64,000 bases of DNA, taken from assembly GCA_947650365.1 (NCBI GenBank), contig CANTAL010000022.1:1942831-2006830 (forward strand). Reading direction: 5' to 3'. Under the pieces are notes generated by a model. The model made no database searches. It had not been told where the DNA came from and worked only from the letters and a program-made list of their open reading frames with translations. Positions 1 through 11,732 of this stretch are shown here, piece by piece (the first letter of the stretch is position 1; the number at the start of each line of letters is the position of its first letter). The stretch comes from Chamaelirium japonicum (lineage: Eukaryota; Streptophyta; Magnoliopsida; Liliales; Melanthiaceae). A program made the translations under genes and the position numbers.

Positions 1-128
1 AATTCATTCGCACGATCCATTCTAATTCATTCATACGATCCATTCTAATTTCTTCGTATGATCTATTCTAATTCCTTCGTACGATCCATTCTAATTCATT
101 CATACGATCTATTCTAATTCATTCGCAC
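1..128 (-). repeat. Satellite block, R orientation
   Basis: About 5.5 monomers, cut by the window edge. The variant order (a TTTCTTCGTATG unit, then a TCTATTC unit, then a CCTTCG unit) is repeated near 28985-29075 and 46870-46960, and partly near 55310-55350. It ends in a palindromic flip centred on 126-127. Confidence 0.95.
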
Positions 129-146
129 GAATGAATTAGAATAGAT
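107..146. repeat. Palindromic R-to-F flip, 19-bp arms
   Basis: Perfect 19-bp inverted arms (107-125 and 128-146) flank a 2-nt CA spacer. The centre is the CG-CA-CG form of the monomer linker. The arms simply continue into the opposed satellite arrays with mismatches. Confidence 0.9.
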
Positions 147-1743
147 TGTGCGAATGAATTAGAATGGATCGTACGAATGAATTAGAATAGATTGTGCGAA
201 TGAATTAGAATGGATCGTACGAATGAATTAGAATGGATCGTACGAATGAATTAGAATGGATCGTACGAATGAATTAGAAAGGATACATTCGTGCGAATGA
301 ATTAGAATGGATACCTTCGTGCAAATGAATTAGGATGGATCGTACGAATGAGTAAGAATGGATCGTACGAATGAAATAGAATGTATCGTATGAATGAATT
401 AGAATGGATCGTACGAATGAATTAGAATGGATCGTACGAATGAATTAGAATGGATCGTACGAATGAGTAAGAATGGATCGTACGAATGAAATAGAATGGA
501 TCGTATGAATGAATTAGAATGGATACGTGCGAATGAATTAGAATGGATCGTTCGAATGAATTAGAATAGATTGTGCGAATGAATTAGAATGGATCGTACG
601 AATGAATTAGAATGGATCGTGCGAATAAATTAGAATGGATCGTATGAATGAATTAGAATGGATCGTACGAAAGAATTAGAATAGATTGTGCGAATGAATT
701 AGAATGGATCGTACGAATGAATTAGAATGGATCGTACAAATGAATTAGAATAGATTGTGCGAATGAATTAGAATGGATCGTACGAATGAATTAGAATGGA
801 TCGTATGAATGAATTAGAATGGATCGTGCGAATGAATTAGAATAGATTGTGCGAATGAATTAGAATGGATCGTACGAATGAGTAAGAATGGATCGTACGA
901 ATGAAATAGAATGGATCGTATGAATGAATTAGAATGGATTGTGCGAATGAATTAGAATGGATCGTACGAATGAATTAGAATAGATTGTGCGAATGAATTA
1001 GAATGGATCGTACGAATGAATTAGAATGGATCGTACGAATGAATTAGAATGGATCGTACGAAGGAATTAGAATTGATCGTACGAATGAATTAGTATAGAT
1101 TGTGCGAATAAATTAGAATGGATCGTACGAATGAATTGGAATGGATACATTCGTGCGAATGAATTAGAATGGATCATATGAATGAATTAGAGTGGATACA
1201 TTCGTACAAATGAATTAGAACGGATCGTACGAATGAATTAGAATGGATCGTACGAATGAGTAAGAATGGATCGTACGAATGAAATAGAATGGATCGTATG
1301 AATGAATTAGAATGGATACGTGCGAATGAATTAGAATTGTGAATTAGAATGGATCATACGAAGGAATTAGAATAGATCGTGCTAATGAATTAGAATGGAT
1401 TGTGCGAATGAATTAGAATGGATCGTACGAATGACTTAGAATGGATCATTCGAATGAATTAGAATAGATTGTGCGAATGAATTAGAATGGATCGTACGAA
1501 TGAATTAGAAAGGATACATTCGTGCGAATGAATTAGAATGGATCGTATGAGTGTGAATGAATTAGAATGGATCGTGCGAATGAATTAGAATGGATCGTAT
1601 TAATGAATTAGAATGGATCGTGCGAATGAATTAGAATGGATCGTACGAATGAGTAAGAATGGATCGTGCGAATCAATTAGAATGGATTGTACGAATGAAT
1701 TAGAATGGATCGTACGAATGAATTAGAATGGATACATTCGTGC
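129..1743 (+). repeat. Satellite block, F orientation
   Basis: About 70 monomers. It has several 28-bp ACATTCGTGC units, an ATACCTTCGTGC unit near 311, and an ordered run at about 1270-1560 (TACGTGC unit, GACTTAG unit, GAAAGG unit, TATGAGTGTG unit). That run recurs near 25070-25460, 51220-51640 and 63510-63900. A unit near 1335-1350 is fused and shortened (GAATTGTGAATTAG). The block ends at junction J1 in its minus form. Confidence 0.95.
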
Positions 1744-3131
1744 GAATCCATTCTATTTCATTCGTACGATCCATTCTAATTCATTTGCACGATCCATTCT
1801 AATTCATTCATACGATCCATTCTAATTCATTCGTACGATCCATTCTAATTCATTCGTACAATCCATTCTAATTCATTCGTACGATCCATTGTAATTCATT
1901 CATACGATCCATTCTAATTCATTAGCACAATCTATTCTAATTCATTCGTACGATCCATTCTAATTCATTCGCATGATCCATTCTAATTCATTCGCACGAA
2001 TGTATCCATTCTAATTCATTTGTACGAATGTATCCACTCTAATTCATTCGTACGATCCATTCTAATTCATTAGCATGATCCATTCTAATTCATTCGTACG
2101 ATCCATTCTAATTCATTTATACGATCCAATCTAATTCATTCATACGATCCATTCTAATTCATTCGTACGATCCATTCTAATTCATTCATACGATCCATTC
2201 TAATTCGTGCGAATGTATCCATTCCAATTCATTCGTACGATCCATTCTAATTCATTCGTACGAATGTATCCATTCTAATTCATTTGTACGAATGTATCCA
2301 CTCTAATTCATTCGTACGATCCATTCTAATTCATTAGCACGATCCATTCTAATTCATTCGTACGATCCATTCTAATTCATTTATACGATCCAATCTAATT
2401 CATTCATATGATCCATTCTAATTCATTCGTACGATCCATTCTAATTCGTGCGAATGTATCCATTCTAATTCATTCGTACGATCCATTCTAATTCATTCGT
2501 ACAATCCATTCTAATTTATTCGCACGATCCATTCGCATTCACTCAAACGATCCATTCTAATTCATTCATATGATCCATTCTAATTCATTCGCACGAATGT
2601 ATCCATTCTATTTCATTCGTACGATCCATTCTAATTCATTCACACGATCCATTCTAATTAATTCATACTATCCATTCTAATTCATTCGTACGATCCATTA
2701 TAATTCATTCGTACGATCCATTCTAATTCATTCGCACAATCTATTCTAATTCATTCGTACGATCCATTCTATCTCATTCGTACAATCCATTCTATTTCAT
2801 TCGTACGATCCATTCTAATTCATTCGCACGATCCATTCTAATTCATTCGCACGATCCATTCTAATTCATTCGTACGGTATGATTCATTCTAATTCATTCG
2901 TACGATTCATTATAATTCAATCCATTCTAATTCATTCGTACGATCCATTCTAAATCATTCGTACGATTCATTCTAATTCAATCCATTCTAATTCATTCGT
3001 ACGATCCATTCTTACTCATTCGTACGATCCATTCTAATTCATTCGTACGATCCATTCTAATTCGTTCGCACAATCTATACGTTCCATTCTAATTCATTCG
3101 TAAGATCCATTCTAATTCATTCGCACGATCC
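1744..3131 (-). repeat. Satellite block, R orientation, with 264-bp internal duplication
   Basis: About 60 monomers. An internal direct duplication of period 264 bp is marked by TATCCACTCT at 2031 and 2295. Other landmarks are ATTCGCATTCACTCAAACG near 2531 and ACGGTATGATTCATTC near 2875. Most of the block is duplicated at 30720-31600, and its centre again at 59610-60020. It ends where GCACGATCC meets GAATG at 3131. Confidence 0.95.
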
Positions 3132-3337
3132 GAATGAATTAGAATGGATCGTACGAATGAATTAGAATGGATCGTATAAATGAATTAGAGTGGATCATAT
3201 GAATGAATTAGAATGGATCGTATGAATGAATTAGAATGGATCGTGCGAATGAATTAGAATGGATCGTGCGAATGAATTAGAATGGATCGTACGAATGAAT
3301 TAGAATGGGTCGTACGAATGAATTAGAATGGATACAC
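3132..3337 (+). repeat. Satellite block, F orientation
   Basis: Nine monomers ending in the first junction J2 (GGATACAC against GATCCAGATCC). The left boundary, GCACGATCCGAATG, recurs at 15500, where it opens the third copy of the long duplication. Confidence 0.95.
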
Positions 3338-3356
3338 GATCCAGATCCATTCTAAT
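3323..3356. repeat. Junction J2, representative of family
   Basis: GGATACACGATCCAGATC joins F to R. Copies begin near 3330, 4856, 7568, 9067, 15749, 33881, 43083, 47691 and 49731. Reversed copies (GATCTGGATCGTGTATCC) are at 27421 and 46108. The preceding units usually include GAATGGGTCGTACG. Confidence 0.9.
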
Positions 3357-3695
3357 TCATTCGCACAATCTATTCTAATTCATTCGTAGGATCGTGCGAA
3401 TGAATTAGAATGGATCGTGCGAATGAGTTAGAATGGATCGTACGAATGAATTAGAATGGATCGTACGAATGAATTAGAATGGATCATACGAATGAATTAG
3501 AAAGGATACATTCGAATTCATTCGTACGATCCATTCTAATTCCCTCGTACGATCCATATGCTAATTCATTCGCACGATCCATTCTAATTCATTCGTACGA
3601 TTCATTCTAATTCAATCCATTCTAATTCATTCGTACGATCCATTCTAATTCATTCGTACGATCCATTCTAATTCATTAGTACGATCCATTCTAAT
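3338..3695. repeat. Mosaic of three short blocks R-F-R
   Basis: R 3338-3388, F 3389-3514, R 3515-3695. The flips read TTCGTAGGATCGTG (R to F), GGATACATTCGAATTCATTC (F to R) and CATTCTAATTAGAATAG (R to F). The set of flips is repeated at 7576-7910. The last R piece is one 23-bp monomer longer here than in the second copy. Confidence 0.93.
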
Positions 3696-4863
3696 TAGAA
3701 TAGATTGTATGAATTATAATGGATCGTATGAATGAATTAGAATAGATCGTACGAATGAATTAGAATGGATTGAATTAGAATGAATCGTATGAATGAATTA
3801 GAATGGATCGTGCCGTACGAATGAATTAGAATGGATCATACGAAGGAATTAGAATGGATCGTATGAATGAATTAGAATGGATCGTACGAATGAATTAGAA
3901 TGGATCGTACGAAGGAATTAGAATGGATCGTACGAAGGAATTAGAATGGATAGTACGAATGAATTAGAATGGATACCTTCGTGCAAATGAATTAGAATGG
4001 ATCGTACGAATGAGTAAGAATGGATCGTACGAATGAAATAGAATGGATCGTATGAATGAATTAGAATGGATCGTGCGAATGAATTAGAATGGATCGTACG
4101 AATGAATTAGAATAGATTGTGCGAAGAATTAGAATGGATCGTACGAATGAATTAGAATGGATCAAACGAATGAATTAGAATGGATCGTATGAATGAATTA
4201 GAATGGATCGTGTGAATGAATTAGAATGGATCGTGCGAATGAAATAGAATGGATCGTACGAATGAATTAGAATGGATTGAATTAGAATGAATCGTACGAA
4301 TGAATTAGAATGGATCGTACGAATGAATTAGAATGGATCGTACGAATGAATTAGAATGGATTGAATTAGAATGGATCGTACGATAAGAATGGATCGTACG
4401 AAGGAATTAGAATGGATCGTACGAAGGAATTAGAATGGATAGTACGAATGAATTAGAATGGATACCTTCGTGCAAATGAATTAGAATGGATCGTACGAAT
4501 GAGTAAGAATGGATCGTACGAATGAAATAGAATGGATCGTATGAATGAATTAGAATGGATCGTACGAATGAATTAGAATGGATCGTGCGAATGAATTAGA
4601 ATGGATCGTACGAATGAATTAGAATTGATAGTACGAATGAATTAGAATGGATCGTACGAATGAATTAGAATGGATCGTATGAATGAATTAGAGTGGATCG
4701 TATGAATGAATTAGAATGGATCGTATGAATGAATTAGAATGGATCGTATGAATGAATTAGAATGGATTGTACGAATGAAATAGATTAGATCGTACGAATG
4801 AATTAGAATGGATCGTGCGAATGAATTAGAATGGGTCGTACGAATGAATTAGAATGGATACAC
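3696..4863 (+). repeat. Satellite block, F orientation
   Basis: About 51 monomers. It carries two ATACCTTCGTGC units (about 3972 and 4463), each followed by the order AAATG, GAGTAAG, GAAATAG. A CGTACGATAAGAATGG fusion near 4380 recurs at about 8598 and 59236, and in reverse near 13605 and 45535. It ends at J2 (4857). It pairs with 7911-9074 in the tandem duplication. Confidence 0.95.
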
Positions 4864-5358
4864 GATCCAGATCTATTCTAATTAATTCGCACAATCTATT
4901 CTAATTCATTCGTAGGATCCATTCTAATTCATTACTATGATCCATTCTAATTAATTCATACGATCCATTCTAATTCATTCGTACGATCCATTCTAATTCA
5001 TTCGTACGATCCATTCTAATTCATGCGCACAATCTATTCTAATTCATTCGCACAATCTATTCTAATTCATTCGTACGATCCATTCTAATTCATTCGCATG
5101 ATCCATTCTAATTCATTCATACGATCCATTCTATTTCATTCGTACGATCCATTCTTACTCATTCGTACGATCCATTCTAATTCATTTGCACGAAGGTATC
5201 CATTCTTACTCATTCGCACAATCCATTCTAATTCATTCGCACGAATGTATCCATTCTAATTCATTCGTACGATCCATTCTAATTCATTCATATGATCCAC
5301 TCTAATTCATTCATACGATCCATTCTAATTCATTCGTACGATCCATTCTAATTCATTC
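4864..5358 (-). repeat. Satellite block, R orientation
   Basis: About 21 monomers, including a reverse ATACCTTCGTGC unit near 5195. It ends at the ATTCGGATCGTGCG flip, which is also found near 9568 and 16228. It is the first of three copies (also 9075-9569 and 15757-16229). Confidence 0.95.
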
Positions 5359-6604
5359 GGATCGTGCGAATGAATTAGAATGGATCTTACGAATGAATTA
5401 GAATGGATCGTACGAATGAATTAGAATGGATCGTACGAAGGAATTAGAATGGATCGTATGAAGGAATTAGAATGTATAGTACGAATGAATTAGAATGGAT
5501 ACCTTCGTGCAAATGAATTAGAATGGATCGTACGAATGAGTAAGAATGGATCGTACGAATGAAATAGAATGGATCGTATGAATGAACTAGAATGGATCGT
5601 GCGAATGAATTAGAATGGATCGTACGAATGAATTAGAATAGATTGTGCGAATGAATTAGAATAGATTGTGCGCATGAATTAGAATGGATCGTACGAATGA
5701 ATTAGAATGGATCGTATGAATGAATTAGAATGAATCATACGAAGGAATTAGAATGGATCGTGTGAATAAATTAGAATGGATCGTATGAAGGAATTAGAAT
5801 AGATTGTGCGAATGGATTAGAATGGATCATACGATGGAGTAAGAATGGATCGTACGAAGGAATTAGAATAGATCATACGAAGAAATTAGAATGGATCGTA
5901 CGAATGAATTAGAATGGATCGTATGAATGAATTAGAATGGATCGTGCGAATGAATTAAAATGGATCGTATGAATGAAATAGAATGGATCGTATGAATTAG
6001 AATGGATCGTACGAATGAAATAGAATGGATCGTACGAATGAATTAGAATAGATTGTGCGAATCGATTAGAATGGATCATACGATTGAGTAAGAATGGATT
6101 GTACGAATGAAATAGAATAGATCGTACGAATGAATTAGAATGGATCATGCTAATGAATTAGAATTGATCGTACGAATGAATTAGAATAGATTGTGCGAAT
6201 GAATTAGAATGGATACATTCGTGCGAAAGAATTAGAATGGATCGTATGAATGAATTAGATTGGATCGTATAAATGAATTAGAATGGATCGTACGAATGAA
6301 TTAGAATGGATCGTGCTAATGAATTAGAATGGATCGTGCGAATGAATTAGAATGGATCGTGCGAATGAATTAGAATGGATCGTACGAATGAATTAGAATT
6401 GATCGTACGAATGAATTTGAATGGATCGTTCGAATGAATTAGAATAGATTGTGCGAATGAATTAGAATGGATCGTACGAATGAATTAGAATGGATCGTGC
6501 GAATAAATTAGAATGGATCGTATGAATGAATTAGAATGGATCGTGCGAATGAATTAGAATATGGATCGTACGAAGGAATTAGAATGGATCGTACGAATGA
6601 ATTC
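5359..6604 (+). repeat. Satellite block, F orientation
   Basis: About 54 monomers, with an ATACCTTCGTGC unit near 5500. It contains the 5909-6148 module, in which GAAATAG and GAGTAAG variants remove the reverse-strand stops and leave a chance 79-codon frame. The block ends at GAATTCGAATGTATCC (6599). Confidence 0.95.
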
Positions 6605-6653
6605 GAATGTATCCTTTCTAAGTCATTCGTACGATCCATTCTAATTCCTTCGT
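6605..6653 (-). repeat. Short R island in F array
   Basis: About two R monomers between GAATTCGAATGTATCC and CCTTCGTATGAATTAG. The same island is present at 10775-10823 and 17451-17500, which makes it a useful marker of the long duplication. Confidence 0.92.
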
Positions 6654-7575
6654 ATGAATTAGAATGGATCGTACGAATGAATTAGAATGGATCGTACGAA
6701 TGAATTAGAATGGATCGTTCGAATGAATTAGAATAGATTGTGCGAATGAATTAGAATGGATTGTACGAATGAATTAGAAAGGATACATTCGTGCGAATGA
6801 ATTAGAATGGATCGTATGAGTGTGAATGAATTAGAATGGATCGTGCGAATGAATTAGAATGGATCGTATTAATGAATTAGAATGGATCGTGCGAATGAAT
6901 TAGAATGGATCGTACTAATGAGTAAGAATGGATCATGCGAATGAATTAGAATGGATCATATGAATGAATTAGAATGGATCGTATGAATGAATTAGAATAG
7001 ATCGTGCGAATAAATTAGAATGGATCGTACGAATGAATTAGAATGGATCGTACGAATGAATTAGAATGGATTCATTCGTGCGAATGAATTAGAATGGATC
7101 GTACGAATGAGTAAGAATGGATCGTACGAATGAATTAGAATGGATTGATTTAGAATGAATCGTACGAATGAATTAGAATGGATCGTACGAATGAATTAGA
7201 ATGGATTGAATTAGAATGAATCGTACGAATGAATTAGAATGAATCATACCGTACGAATGAATTAGAATGGATCATACGAAGGAATTAGAATGGATCGTGC
7301 GAATAAATTAGAATGGATCGTATGAATGAATTAGAATAGATTGTGCGAATGGATTAGAATGGATCATACGATTGAGTAAGAATGGATTGTACGAATGAAA
7401 TAGAATAGATCGTACGAATGAATTAGAATGGATCGTGCGAATAAATTAGAATGGATCGTATGAATGAATTAGAATGGATCGTGCGAATGAATTAGAATGG
7501 ATCGTGCGAATGAATTAGAATGGATCGTACGAATGAATTAGAATGGGTCGTACGAATGAATTAGAATGGATACAC
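6654..7575 (+). repeat. Satellite block, F orientation
   Basis: About 40 monomers. Landmarks in order: TATGAGTGTG (about 6805), GATTCATTCGTGCG (about 7072), two GGATTGAATTAGAATG-type fused units, CATACCGTACG (about 7246), and CATACGATTGAGTAAG (about 7367). It ends at J2 (7569). Confidence 0.95.
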
Positions 7576-7910
7576 GATCCAGATCCATTCTAATTCATTC
7601 GCACAATCTATTCTAATTCATTCGTAGGATCGTGCGAATGAATTAGAATGGATCGTGCGAATGAGTTAGAATGGATCGTACGAATGAATTAGAATGGATC
7701 GTACGAATGAATTAGAATAGATCATACGAATGAATTAGAAAGGATACATTCGAATTCATTCGTACGATCCATTCTAATTCCCTCGTACGATCCATATGCT
7801 AATTCATTCGCACGATCTATTCTAATTCATTCGTACGATTCATTCTAATTCAATCCATTCTAATTCATTCGTACGATCCATTCTAATTCATTAGTACGAT
7901 CCATTCTAAT
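7576..7910. repeat. Mosaic of three short blocks R-F-R, second copy
   Basis: R 7576-7626, F 7627-7752, R 7753-7910. It repeats the flips of 3338-3695 with the same boundaries, apart from the loss of one 23-bp monomer in the last R piece. Confidence 0.93.
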
Positions 7911-9074
7911 TAGAATAGATTGTATGAATTATAATGGATCGTATGAATGAATTAGAATAGATCGTACGAATGAATTAGAATGGATTGAATTAGAATGAAT
8001 CGTATGAATGAATTAGAATGGATCGTGCCGTACGAATGAATTAGAATGGATCATACGAAGGAATTAGAATGGATCGTATGAATGAATTAGAATGGATTGT
8101 ACGAATGAATTAGAATAGATCGTACGAAGGAATTAGAATGGATCGTACGAAGGAATTAGAATGGATAGTACGAATGAATTAGAATGGATACCTTCGTGCA
8201 AATGAATTAGAATGGATCATACGAATGAGTAAGAATGGATCGTACGAATGAAATAGAATGGATCGTATGAATGAATTAGAATGGATCGTGTGAATGAATT
8301 AGAATGGATCGTACGAATGAATTAGAATAGATTGTGCGAATGAATTAGAATGGATCGTACGAATGAATTAGAATGGATCATACGAATGAATTAGAATGGA
8401 TCGTATGAATGAATTAGAATGGATCGTGTGAATGAATTAGAATGGATCGTGCGAATGAAATAGAATGGATCGTACGAATGAATTAGAATGGATTGAATTA
8501 GAATGAATCGTACGAATGAATTAGAATGGATCGTACGAATGAATTAGAATGGATCGTACGAATGAATTAGAATGGATTGAATTAGAATGGATCGTACGAT
8601 AAGAATGGATCGTATGAAGGAATTAGAATGGATCGTACGAAGGAATTAGAATGGATAGTACGAATGAATTAGAATGGATCGTACGAATGAGTAAGAATGG
8701 ATCGTACGAATGAAATAGAATGGATCGTATGAATGAATTAGAATGGATCGTACGAATGAATTAGAATGGATCGTGCGAATGAATTAGAATGGATCGTACG
8801 AATGAATTAGAATTGATAGTACGAATGAATTAGAATGGATCGTACGAATGAATTAGAATGGATCGTATGAATGAATTAGAGTGGATCATATGAATGAATT
8901 AGAATGGATCGTATGAATGAATTAGAATGGATCGTATGAATGAATTAGATTGGATCGTATGAATGAATTAGAATGGATTGTACGAATGAAATAGATTAGA
9001 TCGTACGAATGAATTAGAATGGATCGTGCGAATGAATTAGAATGGGTCGTACGAATGAATTAGAATGGATACAC
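7911..9074 (+). repeat. Satellite block, F orientation
   Basis: Second copy of 3696-4863. Compared with it, one 28-bp ATACCTTCGTGC unit is missing near 8670, one 23-bp GATTGG-type unit is gained near 8945, and one base is restored (the first copy has GCGAAGAATTAG near 4125). Together these account exactly for the 4-bp length difference. It ends at J2 (9068). Confidence 0.95.
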
Positions 9075-9569
9075 GATCCAGATCTATTCTAATTCATTCA
9101 CACAATCTATTCTAATTCATTCGTAGGATCCATTCTAATTCATTACTATGATCCATTCTAATTCATTCATACGATCCATTCTAATTCATTCGTACGATCC
9201 ATTCTAATTCATTCGTACGATCCATTCTAATTCATGCGTACGATCCATTCTAATTCATTCGCACAATCTATTCTAATTCATTCGTACGATCCATTCTAAT
9301 TCATTCGCATGATCCATTCTAATTCATTCATACGATCCATTCTATTTCATTCGTACGATCCATTCTTACTCATTCGTACGATCCATTCTAATTCATTTGC
9401 ACGAAGGTATCCATTCTTACTCATTCGCACAATCCATTCTAATTCATTTGCACAAATGTATCCATTCTAATTCATTCGTACGATCCATTCTAATTCATTC
9501 ATATGATCCACTCTAATTCTTTCATACGATCCATTCTAATTCATTCGTACGATCCATTCTAATTCATTC
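9075..9569 (-). repeat. Satellite block, R orientation
   Basis: About 21 monomers, the second copy of 4864-5358, with the reverse ATACCTTCGTGC unit near 9400 and the ATTCGGATCGTGCG flip at the end. Confidence 0.95.
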
Positions 9570-10774
9570 GGATCGTGCGAATGAATTAGAATGGATCTTA
9601 CGAATGAATTAGAATGGATCGTACGAATGAATTAGAATGGATCGTACGAAGGAATTAGAATGGATCGTACGAAGGAATTAGAATGTATAGTACGAATGAA
9701 TTAGAATGGATACCTTCGTGCAAATGAATCAGAATGGATCGTACGAATGAGTAAGAATGGATCGTACGAATGAAATAGAATGTATCGTATGAATGAATTA
9801 GAATGGATCGTGCGAATGAATTAGAATGGATCGTACGAATGAATTAGAATAGATTGTGCGAATGAATTAGAATAGATTATGCGCATGAATTAGAATGGAT
9901 CGTACGAATGAATTAGAATGGATCGTACGAAAGAATTAGAATGAATCATACGAAGGAATTAGAATGGATCATGCGAATAAATTAGAATGGATCGTATGAA
10001 AGAATTAGAATAGATTGTGCGAATGGATTAGAATGGATCATACGATTGAGTAAGAATGGATCGTACGAAGGAATTAGAATAGATCATACAAAGAAATTAG
10101 AATGGATCGTACGAATGAATTAGAATGGATCGTATGAATGAATTAGAATGGATCGTGCGAATGAATTAAAATGGATCGTATGAATGAAATAGAATGGATC
10201 GTATGAATTAGAATGGATCGTACGAATGAAATAGATTAGAATGGATCATACGATTGAGTAAGAATGGATTGTACGAATGAAATAGAATAGATCGTACGAA
10301 TGAATTAGAATGGATCATGCTAATGAATTAGAATTGATCGTACGAATGAATTAGAATAGATTGTGCGAATGAATTAGAATGGATACATTCGTGCGAAAGA
10401 ATTAGAATGGATCGTATGAATGAATTAGATTGGATCGTATAAATGAATTAGAATGGATCGTACGAATGAATTTGAATGGATCGTGCTAATGAATTAGAAT
10501 GGATCGTGCGAATGAATTAGAATGGATCGTGCGAATGAATTAGAATGGATCGTACGAATGAATTAGAATGGATCGTACGAATGAATTTGAATGGATCGTT
10601 CGAATGAATTAGAATAGATTGTGCGAATGAATTAGAATGGATCGTACGAATGAATTAGAATGGATCGTGCGAATAAATTAGAATGTATCGTATGAATGAA
10701 TTAGAATGGATCGTGCGAATGAATTAGAATATGGATCGTACGAAGGAATTAGAATGGATCGTACGAATGAATTC
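9570..10774 (+). repeat. Satellite block, F orientation, with 41-bp deletion
   Basis: Second copy of 5359-6604. Near 10234 a GAAATAG unit runs straight into GATTAGAATGG, a 41-bp deletion relative to about 6022-6066. The deletion removes the chance open frame found in the other two copies. The block ends at GAATTCGAATGTATCC (10769). Confidence 0.95.
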
Positions 10775-10823
10775 GAATGTATCCTTTCTAAGTCATTCGT
10801 ACGATCCATTCTAATTCCTTCGT
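10775..10823 (-). repeat. Short R island, second copy
   Basis: Same two-monomer island as 6605-6653, including the CTTTCTAAGTC variant. Confidence 0.92.
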
Positions 10824-11732
10824 ATGAATTAGAATGGATCGTACGAATGAATTAGAATGGATCGTACAAATGAATTAGAATGGATCGTTCGAATGAATTA
10901 GAATAGATTGTGCGAATGAATTAGAATGGATCGTACGAATGAATTAGAAAGGATACATTCGTGCGAATGAATTAGAATGGATCGTATGAGTGTGAATGAA
11001 TTAGAATGGATAGTGCGAATGAATTAAAATGGATCGTATTAATGAATTAGAATGGATCGTGCGAATGAATTAGAATGGATCGTACGAATGAGTAAGAATG
11101 GATCGTGCGAATGAATTAGAATGGATCATATGAATGAATTAGAATGGATCGTATGAATGAATTAGAATGGATCATGCGAATAAATTAGAATGGATCGTAC
11201 GAATGAATTAGAATGGATCGTACGAATGAATTAGAATGGATTCATTCGTGCGAATGAATTAGAATGGATCGTACGAATGAGTAAGAATGGATCGTACGAA
11301 TGAATTAGAATGGATTGAATTAGAATGAATCGTACGAATGAATTAGAATGGATCGTATGAATGAATTAGAATGGATTGAATTAGAATGAATCGTACGAAT
11401 GAATTAGAATGGATCGTATGAATGAATTAGAATGGATCGTACGAATGAATTAGAATGGATTGAATTAGAATGAATCGTACGAATGAATTAGAATGAATCA
11501 TACCGTACGAATGAATTAGAATGGATCATACGAAGGAATTAGAATGGATCGTGCGAATAAATTAGAATGGATCGTATGAATGAATTAGAATAGATTGTGC
11601 GAATGGATTAGAATGGATCATACGATTGAGTAAGAATGGATTGTACGAATGAAATAGAATAGATCGTACGAATGAATTAGAATGGATCGTGCGAATAAAT
11701 TAGAATGGATCGTATGAATGAATTAGAATGGA
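10824..11732 (+). repeat. Satellite block, F orientation
   Basis: Second copy of 6654-7575 with one extra GGATTGAATTAGAATG fusion (about 11370) and neighbouring units. CATACCGTACG lies near 11501. The tandem duplication ends here, at the flip AATGGATCCATT (11727-11738). Confidence 0.95.

Larger units (their letters stand above)
3215..7450. repeat. Long tandem duplication, copy 1 (~4.2 kb)
   Basis: This copy carries the same flips and landmarks as 7450-11732. Offsets: first J2 3331/7569 (4,238), second J2 4857/9068 (4,211), GAATTCGAATG 6599/10769 (4,170). I could account for both offset changes by specific indels, so the two are one duplication event and not just similar arrays. Confidence 0.93.
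7450..11732. repeat. Long tandem duplication, copy 2 (~4.3 kb)
   Basis: It follows copy 1 directly. Differences from copy 1: one R monomer lost near 7880, one 28-bp unit lost near 8670, one GATTGG monomer gained near 8945, 41 bp lost near 10234, and extra units near 11340-11460. It ends at the GGATCC flip. Confidence 0.93.

Noticed and set aside
5909..6148. 79-codon minus-strand open frame, with an identical-looking one at 16779-17018
   Set aside because: Peptide is a 23-residue periodic translation of the satellite, ends at the repeat's own stop, and is destroyed by a 41-bp deletion in the third homologous copy. No domain or ribosome binding context.
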